The translations under genes and the position numbers were made by a program. This document shows positions 8,385 through 15,435 of a DNA stretch of 16,987 nt, piece by piece. This stretch comes from JAKAQB01 sp027320105. GTDB taxonomy: Bacteria > Actinomycetota > Acidimicrobiia > Acidimicrobiales > Palsa-688. The DNA is taken from positions 1 through 16,987 of the forward strand of contig DAHVMA010000047.1 of the NCBI GenBank assembly GCA_027320105.1, written 5' to 3'. The notes beneath the pieces are model-generated. The model saw nothing but the letters and a program-made list of their open reading frames with translations, made no database searches and had not been told where the DNA came from. Numbering within the stretch: position 1 is the stretch's first letter; each line of letters begins with the position of its first letter.

Positions 8385-8641
8385 CGGTGCGGGCGGCCGC
8401 CCGCCGACCGACCCTCGAAGCGGGCCCGCCGCCGGCGATCCCGGCCTCGCCGCACCCGCCTGACGACCAGCGGGTCGTACTCCTCGGCGTCGCCGGTGTC
8501 CGCCAGCACGGCGAGCAACTGGTAGTAGCGCGTCGACGATATCCCGAAGCGCGACCGGATGCCGTCCTCCTTCGGCCCCGGCTCGAGCCACCAGGACCCC
8601 TCGAACTCGAGGATGGCGCGGTCCCGGTCGGAGAGTCCCAT
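8381..8641 (-). CDS. DUF3263 family small protein
   Basis: This 86-residue protein matches the actinobacterial DUF3263 pattern: LSDRDRAILEFEGSWWLEPGPKEDGIR, then FGISSTRYYQLLAVL, then a basic tail VVRRVRRGRDRRRRARFEGR. The central part looks like a helix-turn-helix-like helical fold and the basic tail suggests nucleic-acid binding, but no function is established. The ATG at 8641 was chosen because the family begins there and AAGG lies about 10 bases upstream; the open frame to 8908 is the shadow of the divergent MFS gene. The stop overlaps the VirR-like start (ATGA), indicating translational coupling. It heads the four-gene minus-strand operon. Confidence 0.85.
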   Translation of the reverse strand: MGLSDRDRAILEFEGSWWLEPGPKEDGIRSRFGISSTRYYQLLAVLADTGDAEEYDPLVVRRVRRGRDRRRRARFEGRSAGGRPHR

Positions 8642-8729
8642 CCAGACGAGCCTTGCACCCCTGCAGTGGAGGATCAAGCATCGCACCCCGTCCTGGTAAC
8701 GTCCGGGTCCGGCGAAGCGAGGTGCGCGC
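8642..8729. promoter_or_regulatory. Divergent promoter region between DUF3263 operon and MFS gene
   Basis: These 88 bases are the only space for promoters of both the minus-strand DUF3263/virR/otsB/glycerate kinase operon and the plus-strand permease. A -10-like TAACGT occurs on the plus strand at 8697-8702, and GAGGT sits just before the MFS start as ribosome site. No convincing -35 or operator palindrome is visible, so the exact promoters are not placed. Confidence 0.45.
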
Positions 8730-9938
8730 ATGGGTGGGACCCCCCAGCCGACAAGAAGCCGATGGGCGCCGGTCGCCGGATTCGCGCTGGTGTCGTCGGC
8801 CAACCAGATGCTGTGGCTCAACTTCGCGCCGATCACAACGGGCACCGCCGCCCGCCTGGGGGTGTCCTCCTCGACCGTCGGGCTGCTCGCCGAGGTGTTC
8901 CCTATCATCTACGTGTTGCTCGCCGTGCCGGCCGGCCTGGCGCTCGACCGCTGGTTCCGCCCGACCCTCGCGCTGGGAGCGCTGCTCACCGCCGCTGGGG
9001 CCGCCCTGCGGCTCGCCGGCCACGGCTTCGGACCGATCCTGGTGGGCCAGCTGGTCGTGGCGCTGGCACAGCCGGCCGTCCTCACCGCCGTGACCGGGAT
9101 CGCGACGCGCTCGCTGGTGCCAGCCGACCGCCCGGTCGGGATCGCCGTTGGGTCGGCGGGGACCTTCCTCGGGTTCGTGCTGGCCTTCGTTTTCGGCCTT
9201 GTCTTCGGCGCGACCCACCTGCACCTGCTGCTGGTGGTCAGCGCCGCGTACGCGGTCGTCGGCGCCGCCGTCCTCCTCCCCGCCCTCAGCGCCGCCGCCG
9301 GCGGGGAGCGCCCCGCCGTCGGCGCCAACCGGGCGGCGCTCCGCACCGTCTGGGGCGACCCGGTGGTACGGGCGGTGTGCTGGCTGGTGTTCTTCGGGTT
9401 CGGGGTCTTCGTGGCCCTGACCACCTGGGTCCAGACGTTGCTGCAGCCGGCCGGGGTCACCGCCCGGAGCGCCGACGGCCTGCTGCTGGCGATGGTGGGC
9501 GCCGGCATCGTGACGGCCGTCGTCGTCCCGCCCCTGGTGGCGACGCGCGGCCGCCAGGCGCTCGTGCTCGCCGTGGCGGGCGTCGTGACCTGCCTCGCCT
9601 GCGGTCTGCTCGCGGTCGCCCCCGGAGCCGGGGTGGGCTACGCCTCCCTCGGCCTCACAGGGTTCGTGCTCCTGCCCGCCCTGCCGGTCCTGCTGGAGCT
9701 CATCGAGGCACGGACCGGCGTCCACGCCGGGGCGGCGACCGCGCTGCTGTGGCTCTCCGGCAACGCCGGAGGCGTCGTGATCGCCCTCGCCGTGCAGGTG
9801 GTCGTCGGCGAACCCGCCGGAGCGTTCGCGCTGCTCGCGGTCGTCGCCCTGGTGGCCCTGCCACTGGCCCGCCTTCTCGGCGACCGCCTCGGCGGCACGG
9901 CCGGAGCGCCTGTGACGGCGGAGCAACAGGTCGGTTGA
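8730..9938 (+). CDS. Major facilitator superfamily transporter, FLVCR-like
   Basis: The product is a 402-residue inner-membrane permease with about 12 hydrophobic segments. The first helix, NQMLWLNFAPITTGTA, followed by VGLLAEVFPIIYVLLAVPAGLALDRWFRP, contains the MFS motif A-like loop (GLALDRWFRP). It resembles the FLVCR/DIRC2 branch, whose animal members move heme or choline and ethanolamine. A second half begins near VVRAVCWLVFFGFGVF after a short cytoplasmic loop (about residues 190-213). The ATG at 8730 has GAGG about 8 bases upstream. Substrate cannot be read from the sequence; other MFS drug or metabolite exporters remain possible. It is divergent from the DUF3263 operon and followed after 95 bases by an alcohol dehydrogenase. 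Confidence 0.85.
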   Translation: MGGTPQPTRSRWAPVAGFALVSSANQMLWLNFAPITTGTAARLGVSSSTVGLLAEVFPIIYVLLAVPAGLALDRWFRPTLALGALLTAAGAALRLAGHGFGPILVGQLVVALAQPAVLTAVTGIATRSLVPADRPVGIAVGSAGTFLGFVLAFVFGLVFGATHLHLLLVVSAAYAVVGAAVLLPALSAAAGGERPAVGANRAALRTVWGDPVVRAVCWLVFFGFGVFVALTTWVQTLLQPAGVTARSADGLLLAMVGAGIVTAVVVPPLVATRGRQALVLAVAGVVTCLACGLLAVAPGAGVGYASLGLTGFVLLPALPVLLELIEARTGVHAGAATALLWLSGNAGGVVIALAVQVVVGEPAGAFALLAVVALVALPLARLLGDRLGGTAGAPVTAEQQVG

Positions 9939-9986
9939 CGTGCCAGCGCCTGCGACCACAGCAGGGTTCGTAGACCCAGTCGCCGG

Positions 9987-10000
9987 CGTCCTACAGGACG
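9987..10000. promoter_or_regulatory. Short palindrome upstream of alcohol dehydrogenase
   Basis: CGTCCTACAGGACG is an inverted repeat with 6-base arms and a 2-base centre, 33 bases before the dehydrogenase start in the 95-base gap. Its position suits an operator, but in GC-rich DNA such palindromes are common and no family consensus is recognised. Confidence 0.25.
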
Positions 10001-10033
10001 GCCCGGTCCGGCTGGGCACCTGACGGGGCTGGC

Positions 10034-11035
10034 ATGCGAGCGTGGCAGGTCGCCCGGCCCGGTGACGTCCACGACCGGTTGCTCCACCTCGTCGAACGCC
10101 CCCTGCCCCAACCCGCCGCTGGCCAGGTACGCCTACGTGTGCTCGCCTGCGGCGTATGCCGCACAGATCTCCACATCGTCGAGGGCGACCTACCGCCCCG
10201 CCGAGCGGCGATCGTGCCCGGCCACGAGGTTGTCGGGCGCGTCGACGCCCTCGGCCCGGGCTGCAGCTTGCTGTCAGAGGGGGACCGCGTCGGGGCGGCG
10301 TGGCTCGCTCACACCTGCGGCTCGTGCGCCTACTGCCTCCGGGGAGCGGAGAACCTGTGCGTCGGCGCCCGGTTCACCGGTTGGGACATCGACGGCGGCT
10401 ACGCGGAGTACCTCGTGGCGGAGGAGGCCTTTGTCTACCGCCTGCCCGACGGCATCGACGACGTCCAGGCCGCGCCACTGCTGTGCGCCGGGATCATCGG
10501 GTACCGGGCGCTGGGGCGCGCTGAGCTACCGCCCGGAGGCCGCCTCGGCCTCTACGGCTTCGGTGGCTCCGCCCACCTGACCGCCCAGGTGGCCCGCGCC
10601 GGAGGCGCCCGGCTGCACGTGCTGACGCGTGGCCGGTCCGCCCAGGAGCTCGCCCGCCAGCTCGGCGCCGCCTCGGTCGGGGACGCTTACGACCGGCCGC
10701 CCGAGCCCCTGGACGCGGCGATCCTCTTCGCCCCGGTCGGCGACCTCGTGCCGGTTGCCCTCGCCGCCCTCGACCGGGGAGGCACCCTCGTCGTGGCCGG
10801 CATCCACCTCACCGACATCCCGAGCCTCCGCTACGGGGACCATCTCTTCGAGGAGCGGACGCTGCGCAGCGTCACGGCCAACACCCGCGACGACGGCCGG
10901 GCGTTCCTGGCCGCGGCGGGCCGGGCGGGGGTCGTGGCGACCGTAGAGCCCTATCCGTTCGAGGCGGCCGACCAGGCGCTGATCGACTTGAAGGACGGCC
11001 GGTTCCGAGGGGCAGCGGTCCTGCTGATGGATTGA
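10034..11035 (+). CDS. Zinc-dependent alcohol dehydrogenase (MDR family)
   Basis: This 333-residue medium-chain dehydrogenase/reductase probably oxidises an alcohol or reduces an aldehyde with NAD(P). Catalytic zinc ligands are Cys42 (ACGVCRTDLH), His64-Glu65 (PGHEVVG) and Cys151 (PLLCAG). A structural zinc site is formed by Cys95, Cys98, Cys101 and Cys109 (CGSCAYCLRGAENLC). The Rossmann motif is GLYGFGGSAH near residue 172. The length and the LLCAGIIGYRAL stretch fit the zinc-binding alcohol dehydrogenase subfamily of about 330 residues seen in many actinobacteria. The ATG at 10034 follows a GGGG ribosome site. It is the last intact housekeeping-type gene before the tRNA. Confidence 0.92.
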   Translation: MRAWQVARPGDVHDRLLHLVERPLPQPAAGQVRLRVLACGVCRTDLHIVEGDLPPRRAAIVPGHEVVGRVDALGPGCSLLSEGDRVGAAWLAHTCGSCAYCLRGAENLCVGARFTGWDIDGGYAEYLVAEEAFVYRLPDGIDDVQAAPLLCAGIIGYRALGRAELPPGGRLGLYGFGGSAHLTAQVARAGGARLHVLTRGRSAQELARQLGAASVGDAYDRPPEPLDAAILFAPVGDLVPVALAALDRGGTLVVAGIHLTDIPSLRYGDHLFEERTLRSVTANTRDDGRAFLAAAGRAGVVATVEPYPFEAADQALIDLKDGRFRGAAVLLMD

Positions 11036-11192
11036 GCGAAAGTCCTCGCCGCCAGGCATGGACCTCGGCGACGGGATCCGCCCGGTGTGGGCTCGGTCCG
11101 AGCGCCTCGCCGAGATCCCGAGCTCGCCCCGACTACGCTGGCCGGGCGAAGTGCGAGCCTTCGTGCCGGCGTGGAGCAAGGTAGGTGCCTCC

Positions 11193-11264
11193 GCCCGAGT
11201 AGCTCAGTGGTAGAGCAGGCGCCTTGTAAGCGTCAGGTCGTCGGTTCGAACCCGACCTCGGGCT
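11193..11264 (+). tRNA. tRNA-Thr (anticodon UGU)
   Basis: A complete cloverleaf is seen: acceptor GCCCGAG pairing with CTCGGGC, D-arm GCTCAGTGGTAGAGC, anticodon stem GGCGC with GCGTC around loop CTTGTAA (anticodon TGT at 11225-11227), and T-arm GTCGG-TTCGAAC-CCGAC. The 3' CCA is not encoded. It reads ACA codons and is a plausible integration site for the accessory region to its right. Confidence 0.97.
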
Positions 11265-11352
11265 CGCCTGAGCTGGACTTTTGCAGGTTTTCCGCTGCCC
11301 ACCGGTAGCTTGGTCTCGATTCTGGTCTCAGTTTGTCCCACGGGCAACGGCC

Positions 11353-11620
11353 TCAGGACCCCGGTTGGACACGCCCGAAGAGGGCCGACTCGATGCGGGC
11401 CGCAGCAACCGAACGGCGGTCGGCGAGGATGTGGCTGTAGCGGGCGGTCAGCGCGATCTGGGAGTGGCCGAGCCAACAGTCGGCTGAGCTGGCCGCCGTG
11501 CAGCGCCTGGAGGAGTCGCCAGCGCCGTGCCGCAGTCAGGCTCAGCTCGTCGTCAGGAAGGCCTGCCGGCCAGTCGCCGCCGACAAAGCGTGCGGCGATG
11601 TACTCGTCGACCACGATCAC
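11353..11620 (-). pseudogene. Tyrosine recombinase/integrase C-terminal remnant, frameshifted
   Basis: In the frame ending at the TGA at 11353-11355, the minus strand encodes LRHG, then after a garbled stretch WLGHSQIALTARYSHILADR and a short tail. These are the Leu-Arg-His box, the LGHS box and the catalytic tyrosine (in ARYSHI) of phage-type tyrosine recombinases. The stretch between LRHG and WLGHS reads sensibly only in a second frame (RLLQALHGGQLSRL), and a stop directly precedes LRHG, so at least two frameshifts separate the catalytic boxes. The N-terminal part of an integrase is not recognisable. The remnant ends 89 bases from the tRNA-Thr, the usual place and orientation for an island integrase. 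Confidence 0.75.
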
Positions 11621-11837
11621 CGCTCAGGGTCGCGCCGGCTCGGCAGCCGCCATCGCTGGAAGCGCCGCCGAGGAGAGGGTCCGCGCGAGAGACGGCGTCG
11701 AGGCCGGCCTGGAACTCGCCGACGAGGTCCCCCGTGGTCAGCCGGCGCAGCAACCCTTTGTCGTCCTCGCTCAGGCGGGCGTCGCCGGCTCGGCGTCGAG
11801 GGCGGCGCTCCTCGACCAGCTCCTCGCCGATACTCAT
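11553..11837 (-). CDS. Possible small ORF of unknown function
   Basis: From an ATG at 11837 a charged sequence begins MSIGEELVEERRPRRRAGDA and continues through DDKGLLRRLTTGDLVGEFQA, which looks more protein-like than neighbouring frames. It then becomes low-complexity and Arg-rich toward 11553. No ribosome-binding site is evident and no family is recognised. It may be a decayed upstream part of the integrase locus or not a gene at all. Confidence 0.25.
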   Translation of the reverse strand: MSIGEELVEERRPRRRAGDARLSEDDKGLLRRLTTGDLVGEFQAGLDAVSRADPLLGGASSDGGCRAGATLSGDRGRRVHRRTLCRRRLAGRPS

Positions 11838-11839
11838 GT

Positions 11840-13530
11840 CGTCAGTCTGCGTCAGCTTGGCGTTGCGCCGTGATCGACGCTGTCCAGCGCCCGAAGCCCT
11901 ACCGACGAGCCACGCTCTCCCCGGATCGCACCTCCTCGCAGCCACGCTCATCGTCACCGCCTCCAACGCCCGACCTCCCAACGCCCCGACCGCCAGCCTG
12001 GCACGCCCATCCCGCCCTCATCCGCCGTCGCCTTCCAAGACGGAATCTCAGGCTTCACACAGTTGGCACTCGAGGCGACCGGCGGCCCCGCACGTGCGAA
12101 CTTGAGTGGGCAACGCTCAGCTTTCTGGGGGTCGTCCCGCCGGCCGGCCAGGGCAGGGTGGCACGCCCGCAGGGTCTCGCCAGCGGGTGCCGTCCCCGTA
12201 GACGTGACGCGCCCCGCACGGCCGTTCCAGTGGAAGCGAGCGCGCCGTTCGCCCCGGTCCCGCAGGAGCCGGGAACCGGCCGGTCGACGGCTTCGAGCAC
12301 ACGACGGAGTGTCCATCGCCACTCGGATCGCAACGCCTACCGGCCCGGCAACGCGGCCCGCTAGCCGCCTCTTCGGGCATGCTGCCAGGGCCGGTTGGTC
12401 GGCACCAGCCTGAGCGGCGGCAGCGGCGTGGAGAGCGGCTCGGATGTCACCGGCAAGCACACGGAGACGATGCCGGCCGGCTCCGACGACCGCATGGCGG
12501 CAGCCGCTTGCAGCAAGCCGGAGCCGCCTGCGGCGACCCGCCGATGGCCTGTTTGACCCCGACATCGTCCCCGCCCGATCCGCTGTCGACAGGGCGGGCG
12601 CCTATCAACGGGGGGACCGAGACGGCGATCTGCGAGCACCGCCGGTGGACAATCGCCTGGTGATCGGCCGTGCGGAGGAGTCCGTGTTCCGGGCCCGTAC
12701 GGGAGCCAACGGCATCGTCGAGGAGGACATCTCCGGGTGGCCGCCACCGCGTTGCACAGTGGCCCCCGGACTGACGGCCCCACCGCGTGGCGTGTGGCGG
12801 CAGGGACCGGCCTGGCCGGTGCCAGATGGCCAGTTGCGGACGACCCAGCTCAGACCTGTCCCGATCTGGCCGCCACCCCTCCCGTGCCTGCGGGCCGGGG
12901 CGCCTGACGTCGGGCGAGTGTCCCTCCACGGCCGGCTTGCGTGCATCCCGCGGGCCCGGGCCCGGGCTCGCAGACCGGCGTCGCCGGCCAGCGGGGCGCA
13001 GCCGCAGACCCAGGTCACCGCCCGGTCCAGTAGCCAGACACGGCGCGGTCGAAGGCACTCAGGGGCCGCCGGGCCACAACCGCTCCCACCCAGGCGTAAG
13101 CATCGCCGGACCGCGGGCAGCCGAGCGAACGAGGCGGTCGCCCCCGCCGAGCCTGTCCGCAACACGCCCCGGCGAGGTGAGGGAACACCCAGCAGTGCGG
13201 TCACGCACTGCGTCGCCGCCGCAGGGGTGCAGGCCTCCGCCCGCCCGCACCCATGCAACCAGCACCACGGCGGACTCACCCACCGTGCCCGAGAAGGCAG
13301 ATCGCCGGTTCCGCGCCCACGGCGGGGCCGCGTCGCACCGTCGCCAGGCGTCGTCATGAGCGCAGCCCCCGCTCTCGGGCTGACCCTTCGGAGAGCGCAG
13401 TCGGTTCGGGGAGCGGCAGCGTGGAGAATGGCCGGTCGGTGTGGACCGCCTCGGGGGTCCCGGCTGCTGGCGGTGCGGCGCGACAGCGGCTGCCGTCTTC
13501 GACCTATCCGGTGGGGGCGGTTCTGGTGGT
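11840..13530. other. Gene-poor stretch of about 1.7 kb
   Basis: Several long open frames exist on both strands, but their translations are Arg/Pro/Ala-rich shadow-type sequence, overlap each other, and show no recognised motif, convincing start or ribosome site. I also see no tRNA, CRISPR repeat or insertion-sequence end. The only local pattern noted is a short alternating GGGCCC palindrome around 12,953-12,968. The stretch may be decayed island DNA. An unrecognised RNA or small protein cannot be excluded. Confidence 0.5.
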
Positions 13531-13532
13531 CA

Positions 13533-14357
13533 TCAGGAGAAGCGTTTGCGTAGCCAGGAGACGGCGAAGTCGACCAGGCTGCGGGCGTCGAAGACGTGGC
13601 TGTCGGATGTGCCGACCGGCCCGGAGCGGCCGGCACCGGCGGCGAGCGCTTCGCGTCCGATGACCGCGAAGGCGTCCTCGCCGGGAGCGGTGACCGTGTC
13701 GTAAGGGAAGGCGCCGCGTGAGGAGGTGTCGATGTCGTGCACCGTCTGCCACTCGACGTCGTCGCCGGCCCGGATCGGTACCTGGTAGCTGACCGACCGG
13801 CGATGGGGGCTGTCGACGAGGCTCTCGGCATGGTGGAGCAGGGTGAGGGTGTCGAGCGGCGCGCCCAGGGAAAGGACCTGGCCGCCGGCTGCGACCAGGC
13901 GGGCGAGGGGGGAGCCCGGCCCGGCGGCGTAGTCCCAGGGGACGTCAGTGGTCAGCTCGCCGGCCCGGGCGCCGACGGCGACGAAGCGGAACACGTGGGC
14001 GTCGCTGCGGGTCGCGCCCGGCCAGGTCCGCAGCCGCTCGGGGATGCGCCCGAAGTCGGGGTTCGCAGCGGACAGGTCCGGGTCGAAAGCAGGTAGCTCG
14101 CTCCGGTAGGCGTCCTGGCGTTGCCGGCCCCACTCGCCGAGGTGGTAGGGGTCGTCCTCGAACCCGGCGTAGGCGAGCAGCGTGCCGTCGGGGCCGACGA
14201 CGTCGAGGAGGGCCTCGATCACCGTGCGCGTGCCGCCGACCACCCAGCCGAGCGCGCTCATCTTCGTGTGGACCATGACCACGCCGCCGTCACGAACCCC
14301 CAGAGCCCGCAGGTCGCCAACGAGGCCCGTGCGGGTCACGAACCGCGCGGACACCAC
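13533..14357 (-). CDS. Aminoglycoside 3-N-acetyltransferase family protein (AAC(3)-like)
   Basis: The 274-residue protein belongs to the Antibiotic_NAT family, which transfers acetyl from acetyl-CoA to the 3-amino group of 2-deoxystreptamine aminoglycosides; some members act on other amines. Landmarks are VVMVHTKMSALGWVVGG (about 26-42), VIEALLDVVGPDGTLL (about 46-61), RSDAHVFRFVAVG (about 117-129) and TLLHHAESL (about 172-180), with His176 and Glu178 in the conserved H-x-E site. The length is normal. The GTG at 14357 was taken as start; a second in-frame GTG at 14339 is possible and neither has a clear ribosome site. It stands alone in the accessory region with its own orientation, suggesting transfer. 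Whether it confers resistance cannot be told from the sequence. Confidence 0.88.
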   Translation of the reverse strand: MVSARFVTRTGLVGDLRALGVRDGGVVMVHTKMSALGWVVGGTRTVIEALLDVVGPDGTLLAYAGFEDDPYHLGEWGRQRQDAYRSELPAFDPDLSAANPDFGRIPERLRTWPGATRSDAHVFRFVAVGARAGELTTDVPWDYAAGPGSPLARLVAAGGQVLSLGAPLDTLTLLHHAESLVDSPHRRSVSYQVPIRAGDDVEWQTVHDIDTSSRGAFPYDTVTAPGEDAFAVIGREALAAGAGRSGPVGTSDSHVFDARSLVDFAVSWLRKRFS

Positions 14358-14400
14358 CGCAACGCTACATGCCGCAGTCCCGTCCCGGGTGCTCGGCCGC

Positions 14401-14628
14401 TCAGGACAGCAGTCGACGTAGCTCCTCGCCGTCCACGCCAGCGTCCCTGAGAATCCCTGCCAGGGTGCCCCGCTTCAACTCCCGGTGGAGGGGGACGACC
14501 AGGCGCATAGGACGCTCGGGATGGCGGAGGAGCACATGACTGCCTCGCTGCCGGGCCGCCACCCAGCCGAGCTTGCCCAGAGCCGCTATCAGCTCATGGC
14601 CGGAGACAACCGGAAGGCGTCCGCTCAA
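14401..14628 (-). CDS. HicA-like mRNA interferase toxin
   Basis: This roughly 75-residue protein of the HicA/YcfA family folds as a double-stranded-RNA-binding-like domain and cleaves mRNA. It shows LPVVSGHELIAALGKLGW, then the diagnostic RQRGSHVLLRH with catalytic His31, then VVPLHRELKRGTLAGILRDAG. No ATG or GTG is available before the homology begins. A TTG at 14628 overlaps the stop of the upstream HicB-like gene (TTGA), giving tight translational coupling, so I chose it. The gene order is antitoxin then toxin, the reverse of E. coli hicAB but common in other bacteria. The active-site residues appear intact. Confidence 0.85.
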   Translation of the reverse strand: MSGRLPVVSGHELIAALGKLGWVAARQRGSHVLLRHPERPMRLVVPLHRELKRGTLAGILRDAGVDGEELRRLLS

Positions 14629-14846
14629 GCTGGCAGCGCCAGCGAGCGGCGCACGACCCCCATGTCCAGGCTCCGGCCCTCGTCGCGGAGGTCCTCCACG
14701 TACAACCGGAGCGCCTCCTCGGCGTTGACGATGGCCTCGTCGAGGGTGTCGCCCTCGGTGTGCAAACCGGGAAGTTCCGGCGCGTAGGCGTGATAGCCCC
14801 CATCGGGATCCGGCTCGAACACGAACTCGACCACCTCCGACGGCAC
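14625..14846 (-). CDS. HicB-like antitoxin (short form)
   Basis: The 73-residue protein has the HicB N-terminal fold that neutralises HicA: VVEFVFEPDPDGGYHAYAPE, then LPGLHTEGDTLDEAIVNAEE and ALRLYVEDL. There is no C-terminal helix-turn-helix or ribbon-helix-helix domain, so it is a short antitoxin and autoregulation through DNA binding is doubtful. A GTG at 14846 fits the start of homology, with a G-run immediately upstream but at poor spacing. It overlaps the HicA-like toxin gene. Confidence 0.85.
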   Translation of the reverse strand: MPSEVVEFVFEPDPDGGYHAYAPELPGLHTEGDTLDEAIVNAEEALRLYVEDLRDEGRSLDMGVVRRSLALPA

Positions 14847-15094
14847 ACCCCCAAGTTACCTCGTGCCGCCATCGCGTCACGATGCGCCCAGGCAGCGTCC
14901 AGATCGACGCGGCAGAACGACCCCCGCGTCGCTCGCTACCAGAGCACAGATCGGCACCTCTGGAGCGCCAACGCGGCCCGCGTAGCTGGGCGGTAGCAGC
15001 ATGTCCGGTCTGGGCCAGCGGCCCACCCGTGCGAGACCTGGAGGGGTAAACGTCTGCGGTGGGTGGGGCTGCGCCTGCGGTGATCGGGGGTGTG

Positions 15095-15435
15095 ATGGAC
15101 GAGGGGGTCGACGTCGCTGGGTTCGAGGATCTGGTCCACCATCTGGCGTTGGCTGGGGACTGGGATCGGTCGTCCCTGGAGTACCGGGGCTCGACGCTGG
15201 TGACCCGGACTCTGGAGGAGGAGGGGTTCGTGCATTGTTCTGCCACCTGCAGGTGCAGGGCATCGCCGACGCCGTCTACCGCGGCCGTAGCGACGTCGTC
15301 CTGCTCACGATCGACACCCGCCGGCTCAGGGCGGAGGTACGCATCGAGGGCGGCTACCCCCACATCTACGGACCGGTCCCGACTGGGGCGGTGCTAGCAG
15401 CCCAGGCGGTGCCGCTCGGCGGTGACGGCCGTCTG
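15095..15435 (+). pseudogene. DUF952 family gene with internal frameshift
   Basis: DUF952 proteins are small enzymes-like proteins of unknown role with a conserved EGFIHCS box and a YPHIYGPL box. Here the first half, from ATG at 15095 through LVHHLALAGDW to EEEGFVHCSA, lies in one frame. The second half, QVQGIADAVYRGRSDVVLL followed by GGYPHIYGPVPTGAV, lies in another. The switch falls at about 15,242-15,250 and is explained by loss of one base. A G-rich ribosome site precedes the ATG. The gene is either broken or carries a sequencing error. The 3' boundary is approximate because the second frame continues without a stop into GNAT-like sequence. Confidence 0.75.

Noticed and set aside
8385..10019. 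730-residue minus-strand open frame running from 10,019 to 7,827
   Set aside because: Only the last 185 residues (from 8384) are a real protein; the rest is antisense to the MFS gene with repetitive Gly/Asp/Gln/Arg composition.
11087..11308. 73-residue plus-strand open frame across the tRNA
   Set aside because: The apparent SSSVVEQAPCKRQVVGSNPT is the well-known spurious translation of a tRNA-Thr gene.
12953..12968. Alternating GGGCCC palindrome as a possible regulatory site or repeat array
   Set aside because: Only about 16 bases of simple GC alternation, expected by chance in such GC-rich DNA.
12444..13553. 369-residue plus-strand open frame
   Set aside because: No recognisable motif, no good ribosome site, Arg/Pro-rich shadow-like composition, and it overlaps equally long frames on the other strand.
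12605..13831. 408-residue minus-strand open frame
   Set aside because: Its upstream third is an out-of-frame shadow of the AAC(3)-like gene and the remainder has no family signature.
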